Notes: generated from the letters alone by a model not told the origin. Positions 9,195 through 19,096 are shown, numbered from the stretch's first letter. The stretch: 64,000 nucleotides of DNA from Geodermatophilus amargosae (GCF_900116515.1 NZ_FPBA01000001.1:124001-188000), one strand, 5' to 3'. Translations and numbers: made by a program.

Positions 9195-12100
9195 TCAGCG
9201 CCCGAGGGACGGGCCAGCATCCCGACTCCCGGCGGACAGCCCATGGTGGTGCCACAGCTGCGGGCCACCGACCCCGGTCGCCACAGGCACCGGTCGCCGG
9301 GAGCTCGACCGGACGCGGTGGCGCTCGGCGTCTTGGGCGACGCGCCAGGCGTCGCGCTCTCGGGCCAGCCGGTCGGCCGCCTGCTCGGCGAGAGCCGGTA
9401 TGTCCTGCAGTTGGGCGATGCGCGCCCGTGCTGTGGCCAGCCCACGCTGGTCGGCGGCGATGTCGCGGTCGAGGTCGGCCAGCCTGCCCGCCGGGTCCGG
9501 GGTGCGGCCGCGCGCGCCAAACCGGCCCATCTCGTCATTGCGTTGGCGCTCGGCCTCGGCCAGCGCGTGTCGCGCCTGCTCGTGCTCGTGGCGGGCGGTG
9601 TCGGCGGCCGCGCGCAGGACCGCGTGCTCGGGATGGGTGTATTCGGCGGCGCGGCGTGCGGCGGCGCCGAACGCAGTGGCCAGCGCCGGCCGGTCGTCGG
9701 ACGTGTCAGCGAATTGCGCGAGCGGGCCGGGGTCGGCGGGCAGCTGCGGTAGGTGTGGGCGCCACCGGTCGGCCCAGTCGGCGAGCTGCCCTCTGGCGTG
9801 GGTGACAGCGGCCCGTCGCAGCCGGAGCCGGCCCGGGCCGTCCAGCACCACCCGAGCCACGGCGCGAGCCGCGTCCCGTTCGCTGTCCCAGCGACCGAAC
9901 AGGTCCTCGCGGATCCGCTCCGCGTGCGCCATGACCGCTTGGCCACTGACCTCGACCTGCTGCGTGGCTCGGTTCGCGGCGAAGCCCGCCGCTCGGCACC
10001 GGGTTTCGAGGGCTGCAATCTGGTCGGCGTGGCCGGTGTGGATCGGGACGACCTCGGCCAGTCGGTCGCGCAGCGGCTGCAGCAGAGCCAAACGGGTCAG
10101 GCAGCGCTGCTCGGCTGTCCACGCCTCGTGCAGCTCTGCCAGGACCTCCTTGAGCGGGCGAGGCGCGGCGTAGTGGGCGGCCTCGGCGGCGGCGAGCTGC
10201 GCGGCGTGGCCGGGGCCGAGGTCGGCCCGGTCGCGGCCGAACACGGCGACCCACTGCTGTCGCGCCTCGGCCAGGTTGGCCGCGACGAGGTGGGCGGTGT
10301 TGGCGGTGCGGCCGCGGGTCATCCCGACGTAAGCGGCCGCGGCGCCGGTGTGCTCGCCGATCACCACGTGTGTCGTCGGCACGGTGTCGCCCTGCACCCC
10401 GTGCGCGGTGCTGGCGTAGGCCAGCTCGACGTGTGAGGTGACGTAGCCGGCGGGCAGCAGCCGCTGCCCTGCCTCCGTCGGGGCGAGGGCGTGGGGGGTG
10501 ACGTCACCGGGAGCGGCGTTGGCCGGGGTGACGATCAGTTCGCCGTGGCGACTGACGGTGGTGACGGTCCAGATGTCGCGGTTGGCCACGCCCAGGTCGC
10601 GGTCGTTGCGGCGGGTGGCGATACGGTCCCCGGCGCCGATCCGCTGCCCGGCGCGGGTCGTGACCGTGGCGCGGTCGTCGACCCAGCCGTCAGCGACCAG
10701 CCGCTCCCGGACGGCGGCGCCCAGCTCGGCGGCCTGCTCGCGGGTGTCCACCACCACCGCCACGCGCTCGCCGGCGCGGTGATGGGCGGCGGTGAGGGCG
10801 GCCAGCGCCTCCTGAAGCTGCGCAGAATCGGCGTGCAGGCGGACCTGGCCGCGGCCGGCCAGCGTATCGAACACCGCGCTCGGGTCGTCCCCGGTGCGCA
10901 TGGCCAAGGTCAGCTCGGCGTACTTGACGTCCGGAACCGTCAGCTCGGCTTGGTTGGCACGGACAAACCGGTGCACCTCGTCGAGTGTCAGGTGCGCGGG
11001 CGGGTCGACTGCACGGACGGCGAGGTCCAGCACGCCGCCGCGGCCGACCGCGGCCAGCTGGTGACGGTCGCCCAGCAGCGCCAGTCGGATCCCGGCCTCG
11101 TCGGCGATGGTGAGCAGGGCGCGGGCGGTGTCCTGATCGAGCATGCCGGCCTCGTCGACGACCAGCAGATCCCCCGCGCGCAGCCGGGCTGCCGGCGCCG
11201 GCCCGGCATAGACGGCCTCGGTTAGCGGGTCGGTGGCGCCGGCGGCCAGCCGGGTCCAGGCGCCGTGGGTGCTCCACCGCCAGCCGTGCTGGAAGGCCAG
11301 CCACGCCGCCGAACCGGTGGCGGTACCGACCTCGGCGGCGGCGACCTTGGCCGCCTTCAGCGTCGGGGTCACCACCGTCAGCCGGCGCCCCTGCCCCTTG
11401 AGCAGGTCCCGGGCGGCGACCAGCAGAGTGGTCTTGCCCGCACCGGCCGCGCCCTCGATCACGAGCAGCGGCCGGTCGCCGGCCAGTGCGACGGCCGCCG
11501 CAGCCTGCCCGGCGTCCAGCCGCGCCAGCGCGGACGGCGGCAGTGTCGGCTCCGGCTCTCGCCGCGGATTGGTCCCCGATGGAGCGCTGCGGGCGGCGAA
11601 CCGGGCCGTGAGGTCGTCCTCGACGTCGAGCACCGGCTGGGAGGTCCACGCCCGGATGTTCTCGGGCACTCCCTCCCCGTCCAGTAGCGGCACACATCGC
11701 GCCATCGTGCGGGCGGTGAGGTCCTCGGCCAGCTCCATCCGCACGCCGGCGTCGACGACGATGCCGGCGGTGGCGATCAGCTGCTCGACCTCGCCGCGGG
11801 CGTCGGCGGCGTTCCACGCCGAGCGGCCGGCGGCCAGCCGGGTCAGCACCGTCCTCACGGCGTCGTCCCGGTCGATGCTGCCGACCGGTGTCGGTGCCAG
11901 GTGCGCGGGGCGCTTGGGGTCGCGATAGCCCAGGGCGGCCAGCTCGCCGACCCACTGGGCGGTGAGGTCCGCACCGGGTTGCGGGGTGACCTTGTCCGGG
12001 CGGCCCTCGGCCCACGCCCGCGCATCCCACGCCCGCCGCAGCGCCGGCCCCGGGATCTGACCGGGGTGTGCGGCCGTCCACTCTCGTTCGTAGCGGTCCC

Positions 12101-12872
12101 GGTGGCGGCCGATCTGCGCCGCCCGGGCGCTGGACGCACCCACGTACGCGCCCAGCTCCTGCACTTCTCCAGCCGCGTCGAGGGTGTGTCCGTGCGCGGC
12201 CAGCGCGCTCCGGAACTGCGGATCGGTGACGACCGCCGCGTGCCCGATTCCGTTGATCGCGGCGAGGAAGTCGCGCACGCCCACGGTGTGCAGCCCCCGC
12301 CATCTCCCGGCGGCGAAGACGCGGGCGTTGATCTGCAGGTGCAGATGCCGGTGCGGATCCCCGGCCCGGGAGGTGTGGTGCCGCACCGTCACCGCCTCAA
12401 CTGTTTCGACCGGCATCTGCACCTGCCCACCGCGCGGTCCCACCCGGGTATTGGCGTGCTCGGCCAGCCAGCCGATGACCTGAGCCGCGGCGCGGTCCTG
12501 CGCGGCGTCGTAGGCGGCGGCGACGTCCGGATGCAGCGCGGCGGCCAGCGACCAGGACTTCGGGCCGTTGACCACCACCTCGACGAACCGCACGGCGCGG
12601 TCGTCGGTGCGGAGCCGCCCCCGCGCCGCCCCGGTGCCCGGGTCGACGCCAGCCACCCACGCCTCGTAACCGTCCCCGGCCAGCGCGGCGAGCTCCCGCA
12701 CCCGCCCGCCGCCGGCGGTGTAGCGGCACGCGATCCCGGTCCCCTCGGTCAGGTAGTAGTCATCGGCCCGGCCACGGCCGGCCTCCACGTAGTGCCGGGC
12801 GGCCGCAGGCGCACCGGCGTAGATCTTCAGGCCACCGTGCATTTGCCAACGCCACCCGACAATGACCAACAC
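9195..12872 (-). CDS. MobF-family conjugative relaxase/helicase (TrwC/TraA type)
   Basis: 1225 residues from GTG at 12872 with GGAGG four bases upstream; ATG at 12842 is the alternative. The relaxase domain has a double tyrosine (DDYYLTEGTG, about residues 38-39) and the metal-binding histidine triad DPHRHLHLQ (about 173-181). The helicase half has Walker A EGAAGAGKTT, Walker B VVDEAGML and a later SF1 motif region (ELAYASTAHGVQGDT). The C-terminal 300 residues are Ala/Arg/Glu-rich and probably coiled coil. It would nick the transfer origin and unwind the strand for transfer by another element's machinery. Confidence 0.93.
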   Translation of the reverse strand: MLVIVGWRWQMHGGLKIYAGAPAAARHYVEAGRGRADDYYLTEGTGIACRYTAGGGRVRELAALAGDGYEAWVAGVDPGTGAARGRLRTDDRAVRFVEVVVNGPKSWSLAAALHPDVAAAYDAAQDRAAAQVIGWLAEHANTRVGPRGGQVQMPVETVEAVTVRHHTSRAGDPHRHLHLQINARVFAAGRWRGLHTVGVRDFLAAINGIGHAAVVTDPQFRSALAAHGHTLDAAGEVQELGAYVGASSARAAQIGRHRDRYEREWTAAHPGQIPGPALRRAWDARAWAEGRPDKVTPQPGADLTAQWVGELAALGYRDPKRPAHLAPTPVGSIDRDDAVRTVLTRLAAGRSAWNAADARGEVEQLIATAGIVVDAGVRMELAEDLTARTMARCVPLLDGEGVPENIRAWTSQPVLDVEDDLTARFAARSAPSGTNPRREPEPTLPPSALARLDAGQAAAAVALAGDRPLLVIEGAAGAGKTTLLVAARDLLKGQGRRLTVVTPTLKAAKVAAAEVGTATGSAAWLAFQHGWRWSTHGAWTRLAAGATDPLTEAVYAGPAPAARLRAGDLLVVDEAGMLDQDTARALLTIADEAGIRLALLGDRHQLAAVGRGGVLDLAVRAVDPPAHLTLDEVHRFVRANQAELTVPDVKYAELTLAMRTGDDPSAVFDTLAGRGQVRLHADSAQLQEALAALTAAHHRAGERVAVVVDTREQAAELGAAVRERLVADGWVDDRATVTTRAGQRIGAGDRIATRRNDRDLGVANRDIWTVTTVSRHGELIVTPANAAPGDVTPHALAPTEAGQRLLPAGYVTSHVELAYASTAHGVQGDTVPTTHVVIGEHTGAAAAYVGMTRGRTANTAHLVAANLAEARQQWVAVFGRDRADLGPGHAAQLAAAEAAHYAAPRPLKEVLAELHEAWTAEQRCLTRLALLQPLRDRLAEVVPIHTGHADQIAALETRCRAAGFAANRATQQVEVSGQAVMAHAERIREDLFGRWDSERDAARAVARVVLDGPGRLRLRRAAVTHARGQLADWADRWRPHLPQLPADPGPLAQFADTSDDRPALATAFGAAARRAAEYTHPEHAVLRAAADTARHEHEQARHALAEAERQRNDEMGRFGARGRTPDPAGRLADLDRDIAADQRGLATARARIAQLQDIPALAEQAADRLARERDAWRVAQDAERHRVRSSSRRPVPVATGVGGPQLWHHHGLSAGSRDAGPSLGR

Positions 12873-13430
12873 GCCACCTCCAAAAACGGCAGTGGGCCCC
12901 GCGAAGCGGGACCCGGACTACCGCTATGGGTAGCATGCGTGCCGTTCTTAAGTAAAGGCTTAGGCGTTGGCGATAAAGTTTGAGCGTCGCTGGCCCGCAG
13001 TCGGCGCAAGGTCGGCTCATTGGTTGTTCACTGCAGTGATTGATTACTAGTAGTAGGTCGACTGCTCAGTCGTTAAAGACGCGACATTGGATGTGTCGGT
13101 GGCGGCGCATAGCAGTCACGCAGCGAGCATCCCGAGAGACGATGAGATGGGTGTCGAGCAGCCGACTGTCAACGCGATCTGTCGCCCGAGAGATGACTGC
13201 GGGTGCGCGGAGCGGAGCGGGGGGCTCGTTGAGCCTGTAGGGGTCGCTGCGCTGGCCGCTGGGGATGGAGTGGTCGGTGGTCGAGGTGGTGTAGCAGGGC
13301 ATGCGGGACTTGTCGCCGGTTGCGTCCGTGTACGCGGGCGTCGATGACGGCCAGCGGCGCGATGCTGGTTCCGTTCCTGCCGCCGCGACCACGATGAGCC
13401 TGCTGTTCCGCCTCGAGGCCGCGGCGTAGG
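12873..13430. other. Non-coding region upstream of relaxase; candidate transfer origin
   Basis: 558 bases with locally low GC (for example around 12940-13060) compared with both sides. It contains a perfect 12-bp palindrome TCACTGCAGTGA (13028-13039), TACTAGTA just after it, and a hairpin CTACC-GCTATG-GGTAG (12918-12933). Transfer origins commonly lie beside relaxase genes, so this is the best place for one. The short open frames here have poor codon use and I do not call them genes. Confidence 0.4.
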
Positions 13431-14558
13431 TCAGGCGCTGAGGCCGGCCCATACTGCGTCGGCGTCCGGCATCGCGGCGATCTCGTCGCGGATGCGCTCG
13501 GCCGCCGCTCGGAACGCCGGGTCGCCGGTCACCTCTGCGACCGCGGTCCGGATCGTGGTGACGGCGTAGTCCTGCGGGGCGACGACCACCCCCGCGCCGG
13601 CCCGGGCCAGCAGGGCGGCGTTGTGGGGCTGATCGGTCCCGCGTGGCAGGGCGACCTGGGGCACGCCGTGCACGAGGCCGCCGAGCATCGTGCCCGATCC
13701 GCTGTGGGAGACCAGCAGGTCGGCCCGCTCGAGCAGGGCGGCCTGTGGAACGAACTCCGCGACTACGGCGTTGGCCGGCACTGGGCCGAGCTCATGGGGG
13801 TCGAGCCGGCGCCCGGTCGTGGCGACCACGACGCCGTCATACCCCTCCAGGGCCGTGAGCCCGGCAGCGAGGTCGGCGGTGTCGGTGTTCTTGACCGTGC
13901 CGAGGGTGAAGTAGGCGATGGGCCGGTCGCCCGCGAGGACGTCGGCCACCTCGGGCGGCACCGGGCCGGGCTCGCCGGCGCTCGGCCGCAGCGGGATCGC
14001 CGCAGGCCACGGCGGCGGGCCGTCGGGCTGCAGCGAGGGCGGGCAGAGGTCGAGGGCATGCTCGGCCGAGACCTGCGCCCACAGCTCGGGCTCGCCGATC
14101 GCGGCTCCCGCGAGGCCGATGAGGTGGGCGTAAAACGGGAACACCGGCCCGATGCTGTGCACGACGCTCGGCACTTCGAGCCGTCGGCCCAGCAGAGGCC
14201 CCGCCATCTCGAGGACTTCATGGACGACGAGGTCGGGGCGCCACCTTTGCGCCATGACGATCAGGTCGGCGAGTCGGGCGAGGGCCGGGGTGCCGAACAG
14301 CACCACCAGCCCATCCATCATCTTCTGCTCCTCGGGCAGGCGCGGGTCGGCCCAGACCACCTCGTGTGCCGACCACGATGTCGCCCAGGCCGGTCCGACG
14401 GCGTGGACGTCGAGCCCTCGGGTGGCCAGCGGACCGACCAGGTCCGGGCCGGTGGCCACCCGCACGTCGTGGCCGGCGCGCTCAGCCGCCCGCACCAGAG
14501 GCAGCATCGGCAGGACGTGACCGTACGCCGGGCACGAGGTGAAAAGCACCCGTGCCAT
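13431..14558 (-). CDS. MGT-type (macrolide/UDP-sugar) glycosyltransferase, GT1 family
   Basis: 375 residues from ATG at 14558 (MARVLFTSCPAYGHV). It has the GT1 N-terminal GHVLPMLPL acceptor-domain start and the C-terminal nucleotide-sugar motif SHSGSGTMLGGLVHGVPQVALPRGTDQPHNA. These match macrolide, flavonoid and erythromycin-type glycosyltransferases. In a mobile element such an enzyme may inactivate a macrolide or modify a natural product. The longer upstream frame adds a cysteine- and arginine-rich stretch with no GT features and is rejected. Acceptor unknown. Confidence 0.88.
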   Translation of the reverse strand: MARVLFTSCPAYGHVLPMLPLVRAAERAGHDVRVATGPDLVGPLATRGLDVHAVGPAWATSWSAHEVVWADPRLPEEQKMMDGLVVLFGTPALARLADLIVMAQRWRPDLVVHEVLEMAGPLLGRRLEVPSVVHSIGPVFPFYAHLIGLAGAAIGEPELWAQVSAEHALDLCPPSLQPDGPPPWPAAIPLRPSAGEPGPVPPEVADVLAGDRPIAYFTLGTVKNTDTADLAAGLTALEGYDGVVVATTGRRLDPHELGPVPANAVVAEFVPQAALLERADLLVSHSGSGTMLGGLVHGVPQVALPRGTDQPHNAALLARAGAGVVVAPQDYAVTTIRTAVAEVTGDPAFRAAAERIRDEIAAMPDADAVWAGLSA

Positions 14559-14730
14559 GCCGGTCAGCGTGCCAGGTTGGCCGCCTGCGGTCGACGCAGC
14601 CTTTCCGCAATCGTTCCAGGCGTTGATGAAGCGCTCGATGGCGGGGCTGAAACCGCAACCGTGCCAACTTGGACACCTTGAGGCAGTTGCCCGTTGCTTT
14701 CGGCGACTTTCCGGCTCTCGGAACGCGCTG

Positions 14731-14759
14731 AGCCCCGCCGCCACCAGGACGGCGGGGTT
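14731..14759. terminator. Hairpin, probable terminator
   Basis: AGCCCCGCCG pairs with CGGCGGGGTT (one G-T pair) across a 9-nt loop. It lies downstream of the secreted-protein gene on the minus strand and upstream of the glycosyltransferase. No T tract. Confidence 0.45.
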
Positions 14760-14856
14760 CGGTCGCGTCTAGAAGAACAGCGGATTGCCTACGTCCGCCG
14801 AGCCGTGCGATGGCCAGCTCGGGAAGGGCTGGGCCTGACGGCGGTGCCGTTCGACG

Positions 14857-15378
14857 TTAGGCCGCCAACTCCGCGCAGACGTCCGTGGAGCGGCCGTTCA
14901 GCCGGTAGCTGGTCGTCTGGCCATTTCCATCGACGGCCAACCGCACGCGGCCGGTGGTGTAGGCGAGCGGTAGCACCCCGGCGGGCTCGGTGTTCTCCAC
15001 GGATGTCCAGAGCAGGTTGGGGCCCGCTGCGTCGATGGTGAAGGAGCCATCGGGGAAGACGGTTTGCGTTCCTGGGCCGCTGACGTTGTAGGTGATCGAT
15101 TCGCCGGTGTCGTCGTTGGTCACGATCGCTTCCGCATGCCCGGTGAAGCGGAACTCCGTGGCGCCGTTGGGCAGCGTTGTCTCTGTGACCTGCTGGTTGC
15201 TGAAGTACTGGATAGTCACCGGGAATGGGCAGTAGCCCGCGTCGCCAGCGGTGTCCGTACCCGGCAACTGGATGGTCTGGGGCTCCGTCGGTAGCGGATC
15301 GGCTTGCGCGGGCCCAGTCGCGGCTAGCAGCCCGGCGGCGGCAGCGGCGATGACCAAGGACGTGCGCGTCGTCTTCAT
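14857..15378 (-). CDS. Secreted protein of unknown function
   Basis: 173 residues with a clear Sec signal peptide (KTTRTSLVIAAAAAGLLAATGPAQA, cleavage after AQA, about residue 26). The mature part is threonine/glycine rich, predicted mainly beta, and has two cysteines (in GYCPFP and at DVCAEL near the end) that could form a disulfide bond. ATG at 15378 has an AAGGGGGAG ribosome site. Stop is TAA, unusual in this GC-rich window. It resembles the many small exported actinobacterial proteins of unknown role; no enzyme motif is seen. Confidence 0.78.
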   Translation of the reverse strand: MKTTRTSLVIAAAAAGLLAATGPAQADPLPTEPQTIQLPGTDTAGDAGYCPFPVTIQYFSNQQVTETTLPNGATEFRFTGHAEAIVTNDDTGESITYNVSGPGTQTVFPDGSFTIDAAGPNLLWTSVENTEPAGVLPLAYTTGRVRLAVDGNGQTTSYRLNGRSTDVCAELAA

Positions 15379-16263
15379 GGCTCCCCCTTGAGAATGGTGA
15401 CGGGACCGTCACGCAGGGGCACATTGCGGAACAGGATCGTCAGCCGCTAGTGGTTCTCGCGTCGTTCAGTCGCAGGCCTGGGGATGGCCGAAGCGTCCTC
15501 ACCAGTCCTCGATTACGTGGCTACGCCTGGTCACTAAAGGGGGTCGAGTGGCGAAGGGATCAGGATCAGCGGGACGCCTTGATCAGCAAGGGCGGATGGA
15601 GTGGCCGGCCGAGCGGTTGAGTCGGTCCGAGCACGTCACGGGCTCACGTAATCGATGTCGGGGATGAACCTCGTTCGACAGCCGATGTCCTGATCAGCGG
15701 GGTCGTGCTCTTGACCCGGATGCCCACGGCGCTGAAGGTCCTCGGTGTCGCGCTGATCATCGCCGGCGTGGCCCTCCGCAGCCCAACACCGCACTACCGC
15801 TGCCCGCCGACCTCGGCGACCTCGGCGAGGGTTCCTCAACCGCCGCATCGGCCTTAACCGCAAGCTTTGGCGCGACGAGGTGCGGCCAGTGCTGGGGCTG
15901 GTGGCGGTGTCGCAGGGCGACGGCCTCAGTCGCGCGCAGCTCGACGGCGTCACCGGCAAGGACACCGAGGGCCGGACCGTCAACTCCTCTCCCTCCACGG
16001 CCAGCTCGGCATCCGCGAGCGGCCTGGCCCGGGACCCGCCTCCGGCGACCGTGGTGAGCGCGGCGGCCCCAGCTCGTCACGGGGCCGCGCGGGAGCCAGC
16101 GGTCAGAGAGCCGCCCGGCTGTGGCTGCATACCGCACCGGGGCGTGCAACCCTGTCCCGTCCAGCGGATCCGTCGCCATGCCGCCCTCGGAGGAACGCGA
16201 CCGGATTGACGCTCCGACGCAGCTACTGCTGCACTGGTTGCGCATCGTCCGGGGGAGGCAGCC
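15379..16263. other. Degraded region with gene remnants
   Basis: 885 bases with no intact gene. Around 15702-15800 one frame reads TRMPTALKVLGVALIIAGVALRS, like the last helix of an SMR or EamA drug/metabolite exporter. Around 15846-15980 another frame reads NRKLWRDEVRPVLGLVAVSQ then GLSRAQLDGVTG, like the winged-helix part after a NACHT/STAND ATPase domain; it loses frame afterwards. Both are short and frameshifted, so they are suggestions only. The ribosome site GGGGGAGG for the next gene lies at its right end. Confidence 0.3.
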
Positions 16264-17853
16264 ATGCCGACGCGCAATCCCGTTAAGGAAAGCACGGAGG
16301 AAGTCGGGCCTTTCGGCAATCCCGACGGCGCCCGCGCCCAGATCGAGGATCTGCTCAGCAGTTTCGTCGACTTCTCCGGAGCGCCGGCGTTCGGGGACCT
16401 CGCCACGAGGGCCGGGGACGCCTCGGCCCGCGTCATCGTCGGCAAACTCGGCGCCGGGAAGACCGTCTACCTGCGGCGGCTGCAAGACTTTCAGGCCCGC
16501 CAGGACAGCGTCTACGCCGACCACCCTCAGCAGAGCCTCCCGTCGACCGAGCTCATTGTCCGGGCGTGCCAGTGGTTTCCCGAGCACCTGCTCACCGAGA
16601 AATGGATCCGCATGTGGCACCGCGCGATTTTCCGCAGCCTGGCGACGCACCTGCTGTACCACCGGGACCTGTCCGCTCACCTCCCGGGCGATCTGCGCGA
16701 GTCCATCCCCCGCGACTACCGCGGCCTGCTTGGAGAAGCCCGGCGCCCGCGGTCCATCTACAGCCAGCTGGCGACGATCATCAACGAGGCGCACAGCGCC
16801 CACAGCCTGACCAAGTACCTGGACGACGACCGCTGGGACGACCTCGAGTACGACCTGGCGGACGCCGTCCGCGGCTGCCCGCCCGTCTTCTTCTACCTCG
16901 ACGCGATCGACGACGCGTTCCACTACGCCCCGATGTACTGGCTGCGCTGTCAGCTCGGCCTCTTCTACATGACCATGCGGCTGCTCCGGGACGCCCGGCT
17001 CGGCGGCCGCCTGCACATCGTGATCTCCATCCGGGACATCGTGCTGTCCTCGGTCTACCGAGACGAGCACGCTCCCAAGTACATCGGCGAGCCACACATC
17101 CGGGTTCTGGACTGGTCAGGAGAGGCACTCGAGTACCTGCTGCGGGCCAAGATCCGCATGCTCCCGAGCGACTACCGGATGACGGAGGACCGAGACGGCG
17201 AGACCGTGGCCAGCTGGCTCGGGGCGGAGTGGATCCACAACGAGCGGCGAGGCGTCGACGAAAACCTCTCGACCTACCTGCTCAGGCACACCCGGCTCAT
17301 CCCGCGCGACCTCGTCGCCCTCGGCAACGCCCTCTGTCACGAGGTCACCCGCCAGCGTGCGGCGGGCACCGCGGAATTCCCGCCACAGGTGCTCAGGGAC
17401 GTGGTCAGCCGGTGCGCCCGCCGGTTCGGCAACTCGCAGCTGTCCGTCGTCGCCAACCAGCTGGCCTCTGACTTGATGCCGCGGAAGGCGGCGATCCGCG
17501 GCTACGGAGACACCTACATCGGCAGCGAGGAGTACGCCAGCGGCCTGAAGGGGGACGTCCGCGACCTCTTGGGCATCCACGGCAAGGACCTCTTCTCGGC
17601 TGCGGAGCTCGCGCAACTTGAGAGCGCCACGGACGCCACTCTGCAGGGAGAGTGCCATCTGGCCACCGTCCTGTGGCAGAACGGGTTACTCGGCTACCGA
17701 GAGGGACAGCTGACGCACTTCTACAGTCTGAGCCGGATGGACGAGTTCGATATCCCCCGCGACGCCGCGGAGTACGTCCTGCACCCCTGCCTGATCGACG
17801 CGGTGCCTGGGCTGGACTCGGTGGGCAAACACCCCGTCGTGCCCTTCGGCTGA
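16264..17853 (+). CDS. P-loop ATPase of candidate defence module
   Basis: 529 residues. Walker A is GKLGAGKT (60-67) and Walker B is VFFYLDAIDD (208-217), followed by a likely sensor strand GRLHIVISIRD. The rest is helical with RHTRLIPRDLVALGNALCHEV near residue 345, similar to STAND/Orc-like ATPases used as sensors in bacterial immunity. The strong GGGGGAGG site supports the ATG. Only 10 bases separate it from the FRG gene, so the two are surely one operon. It probably binds ATP and switches or scaffolds the partner; no ligand can be named. Confidence 0.75.
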   Translation: MPTRNPVKESTEEVGPFGNPDGARAQIEDLLSSFVDFSGAPAFGDLATRAGDASARVIVGKLGAGKTVYLRRLQDFQARQDSVYADHPQQSLPSTELIVRACQWFPEHLLTEKWIRMWHRAIFRSLATHLLYHRDLSAHLPGDLRESIPRDYRGLLGEARRPRSIYSQLATIINEAHSAHSLTKYLDDDRWDDLEYDLADAVRGCPPVFFYLDAIDDAFHYAPMYWLRCQLGLFYMTMRLLRDARLGGRLHIVISIRDIVLSSVYRDEHAPKYIGEPHIRVLDWSGEALEYLLRAKIRMLPSDYRMTEDRDGETVASWLGAEWIHNERRGVDENLSTYLLRHTRLIPRDLVALGNALCHEVTRQRAAGTAEFPPQVLRDVVSRCARRFGNSQLSVVANQLASDLMPRKAAIRGYGDTYIGSEEYASGLKGDVRDLLGIHGKDLFSAAELAQLESATDATLQGECHLATVLWQNGLLGYREGQLTHFYSLSRMDEFDIPRDAAEYVLHPCLIDAVPGLDSVGKHPVVPFG

Positions 17854-17863
17854 GGAAAAGGAC

Positions 17864-18619
17864 ATGGGCATCGAGCACGTTCCGTACGGGTCCTGGCAGG
17901 AGTTTAAGGCCTCGGTCATCCAGGACCTCTTCGAGGACGACATCTTTCGCCCCGGGCGCTTCGTCTTCCGCGGGATGGGCAGCGACAACTGGCCGCTGGT
18001 CACGTCCTTCGACCGCCAGTTCGACAAGCTGCCCGCACTGCAGCGCGTGCAACTGTGGGAGCGGATGGTGCATTCCTTCAGCGACCTCGCCAGGAGGGCG
18101 GGGGTGGACGGCTCGACTCTGCAGGACGAACCCCGGCTGCTGGCCCTCGGCCAGCACTACGGCTTGCCGACTCGGCTCCTGGACTGGACCGAGAGCCCCT
18201 ACGTCGCCTCGTTCTTCGCCTTCCGGCGGGCTCTCACCGAACTGGTGGCCGAGCCAGGGCGAGTCGCCGTCTGGGCACTCGATACCAGCGCGCCGATCTG
18301 GTCGCGGGCCTACGGGGTGGAGCTCTACAAACCCGAGGACGCCGGCCAGAATGAGCGGCTGCGGCGGCAGGGCGGCACGTTCACCCACTCCCGGACGACA
18401 CACACCACCCTCGAGGACTACGTCGACACCATGCAACCGGCGCAGCCGGTGTTGTGGAAGTTCACCGTCGCCGTCCACGAGGCCGCTGCGGCGCTCGCCG
18501 ATCTGGACGCCATGGGCATCAACGCCCAGGCCCTCTTTCCCGACCTCACCGGCGTCACCGAGGCGGCAGCTCTGCATGTGCTCGTCGAACTCTTCCGCGA
18601 CCGCGTGAGACCACGGTGA
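17864..18619 (+). CDS. FRG-domain protein, partner of the P-loop ATPase
   Basis: 251 residues. The FRG motif is in FVFRGMGSDNW (F35-R36-G37), and the second hallmark, QHYGLPTRLLDWTESPYVA, lies at about 96-114 with ALxFFAF following, as in the FRG family. Known FRG proteins often sit in variable or defence-rich regions, but the biochemical activity is not settled as far as I know. It follows the ATPase by 10 bases with its own AGGAAAAGGAC site. I infer that it is the effector and the ATPase the sensor. Confidence 0.8.
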   Translation: MGIEHVPYGSWQEFKASVIQDLFEDDIFRPGRFVFRGMGSDNWPLVTSFDRQFDKLPALQRVQLWERMVHSFSDLARRAGVDGSTLQDEPRLLALGQHYGLPTRLLDWTESPYVASFFAFRRALTELVAEPGRVAVWALDTSAPIWSRAYGVELYKPEDAGQNERLRRQGGTFTHSRTTHTTLEDYVDTMQPAQPVLWKFTVAVHEAAAALADLDAMGINAQALFPDLTGVTEAAALHVLVELFRDRVRPR

Positions 18620-19096
18620 GCGCGGGAGCCTCGGGCGGACCGGACGCGTCAGCCCGGGAGCCTGATTGAACCGCTTCCCGTTGGCGGATGCGTTGCAGCG
18701 AGCAGTACCCCCACCGAAAGTAACCCACAGGGGTCTAACCGGCGGTCTCGGGCGCCAACGCGACCATCGCGGTCGCCGGTGTCCCTTAGCCGCTGAATCC
18801 GGCTGCCTACCTGCGCTCGCTGGTTCGCAGGCAGTCCGCGGAACGTCCGCAAACCACCGACGACAACCAACGCCGCCCAACGTCCAGCGAGCCGCAGTTC
18901 CCAGAAGCGTGCGATGGGATCCCCGCATGGCTAGTTTTGGATCCTCTACCCCGCGGACTGAGTCATGACGCTTCCATGATTTGCGATGCGACGATGTGAT
19001 AGGCGCAACCCTGCGCTCGTTGACTAACCCGATTTGGTTGGGTTATCGGAGTGGACTGGTTGACTCGAAACGGGGAATGTCCGCACTATTGTTGGT
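18620..19096. promoter_or_regulatory. Upstream region of lsr2 with inverted repeat
   Basis: 477 bases without a gene, AT-richer toward the right. TAACCC-N9-GGGTTA at 19025-19045 is a perfect inverted repeat. TTGACT at 19060 and TATTGT at 19087 could be a promoter, but the 21-base spacing is poor. No ribosome site precedes the lsr2 ATG, so a leaderless or near-leaderless message is possible. Confidence 0.35.

Noticed and set aside
13066-13452. Small open frames in the relaxase upstream region
   Set aside because: Poor codon usage, no ribosome site and overlap with the glycosyltransferase end.
15757-17097. Long minus-strand open frame opposite the P-loop ATPase
   Set aside because: It has shadow-type composition and crosses a degraded region; the plus-strand ATPase has Walker motifs and a ribosome site.
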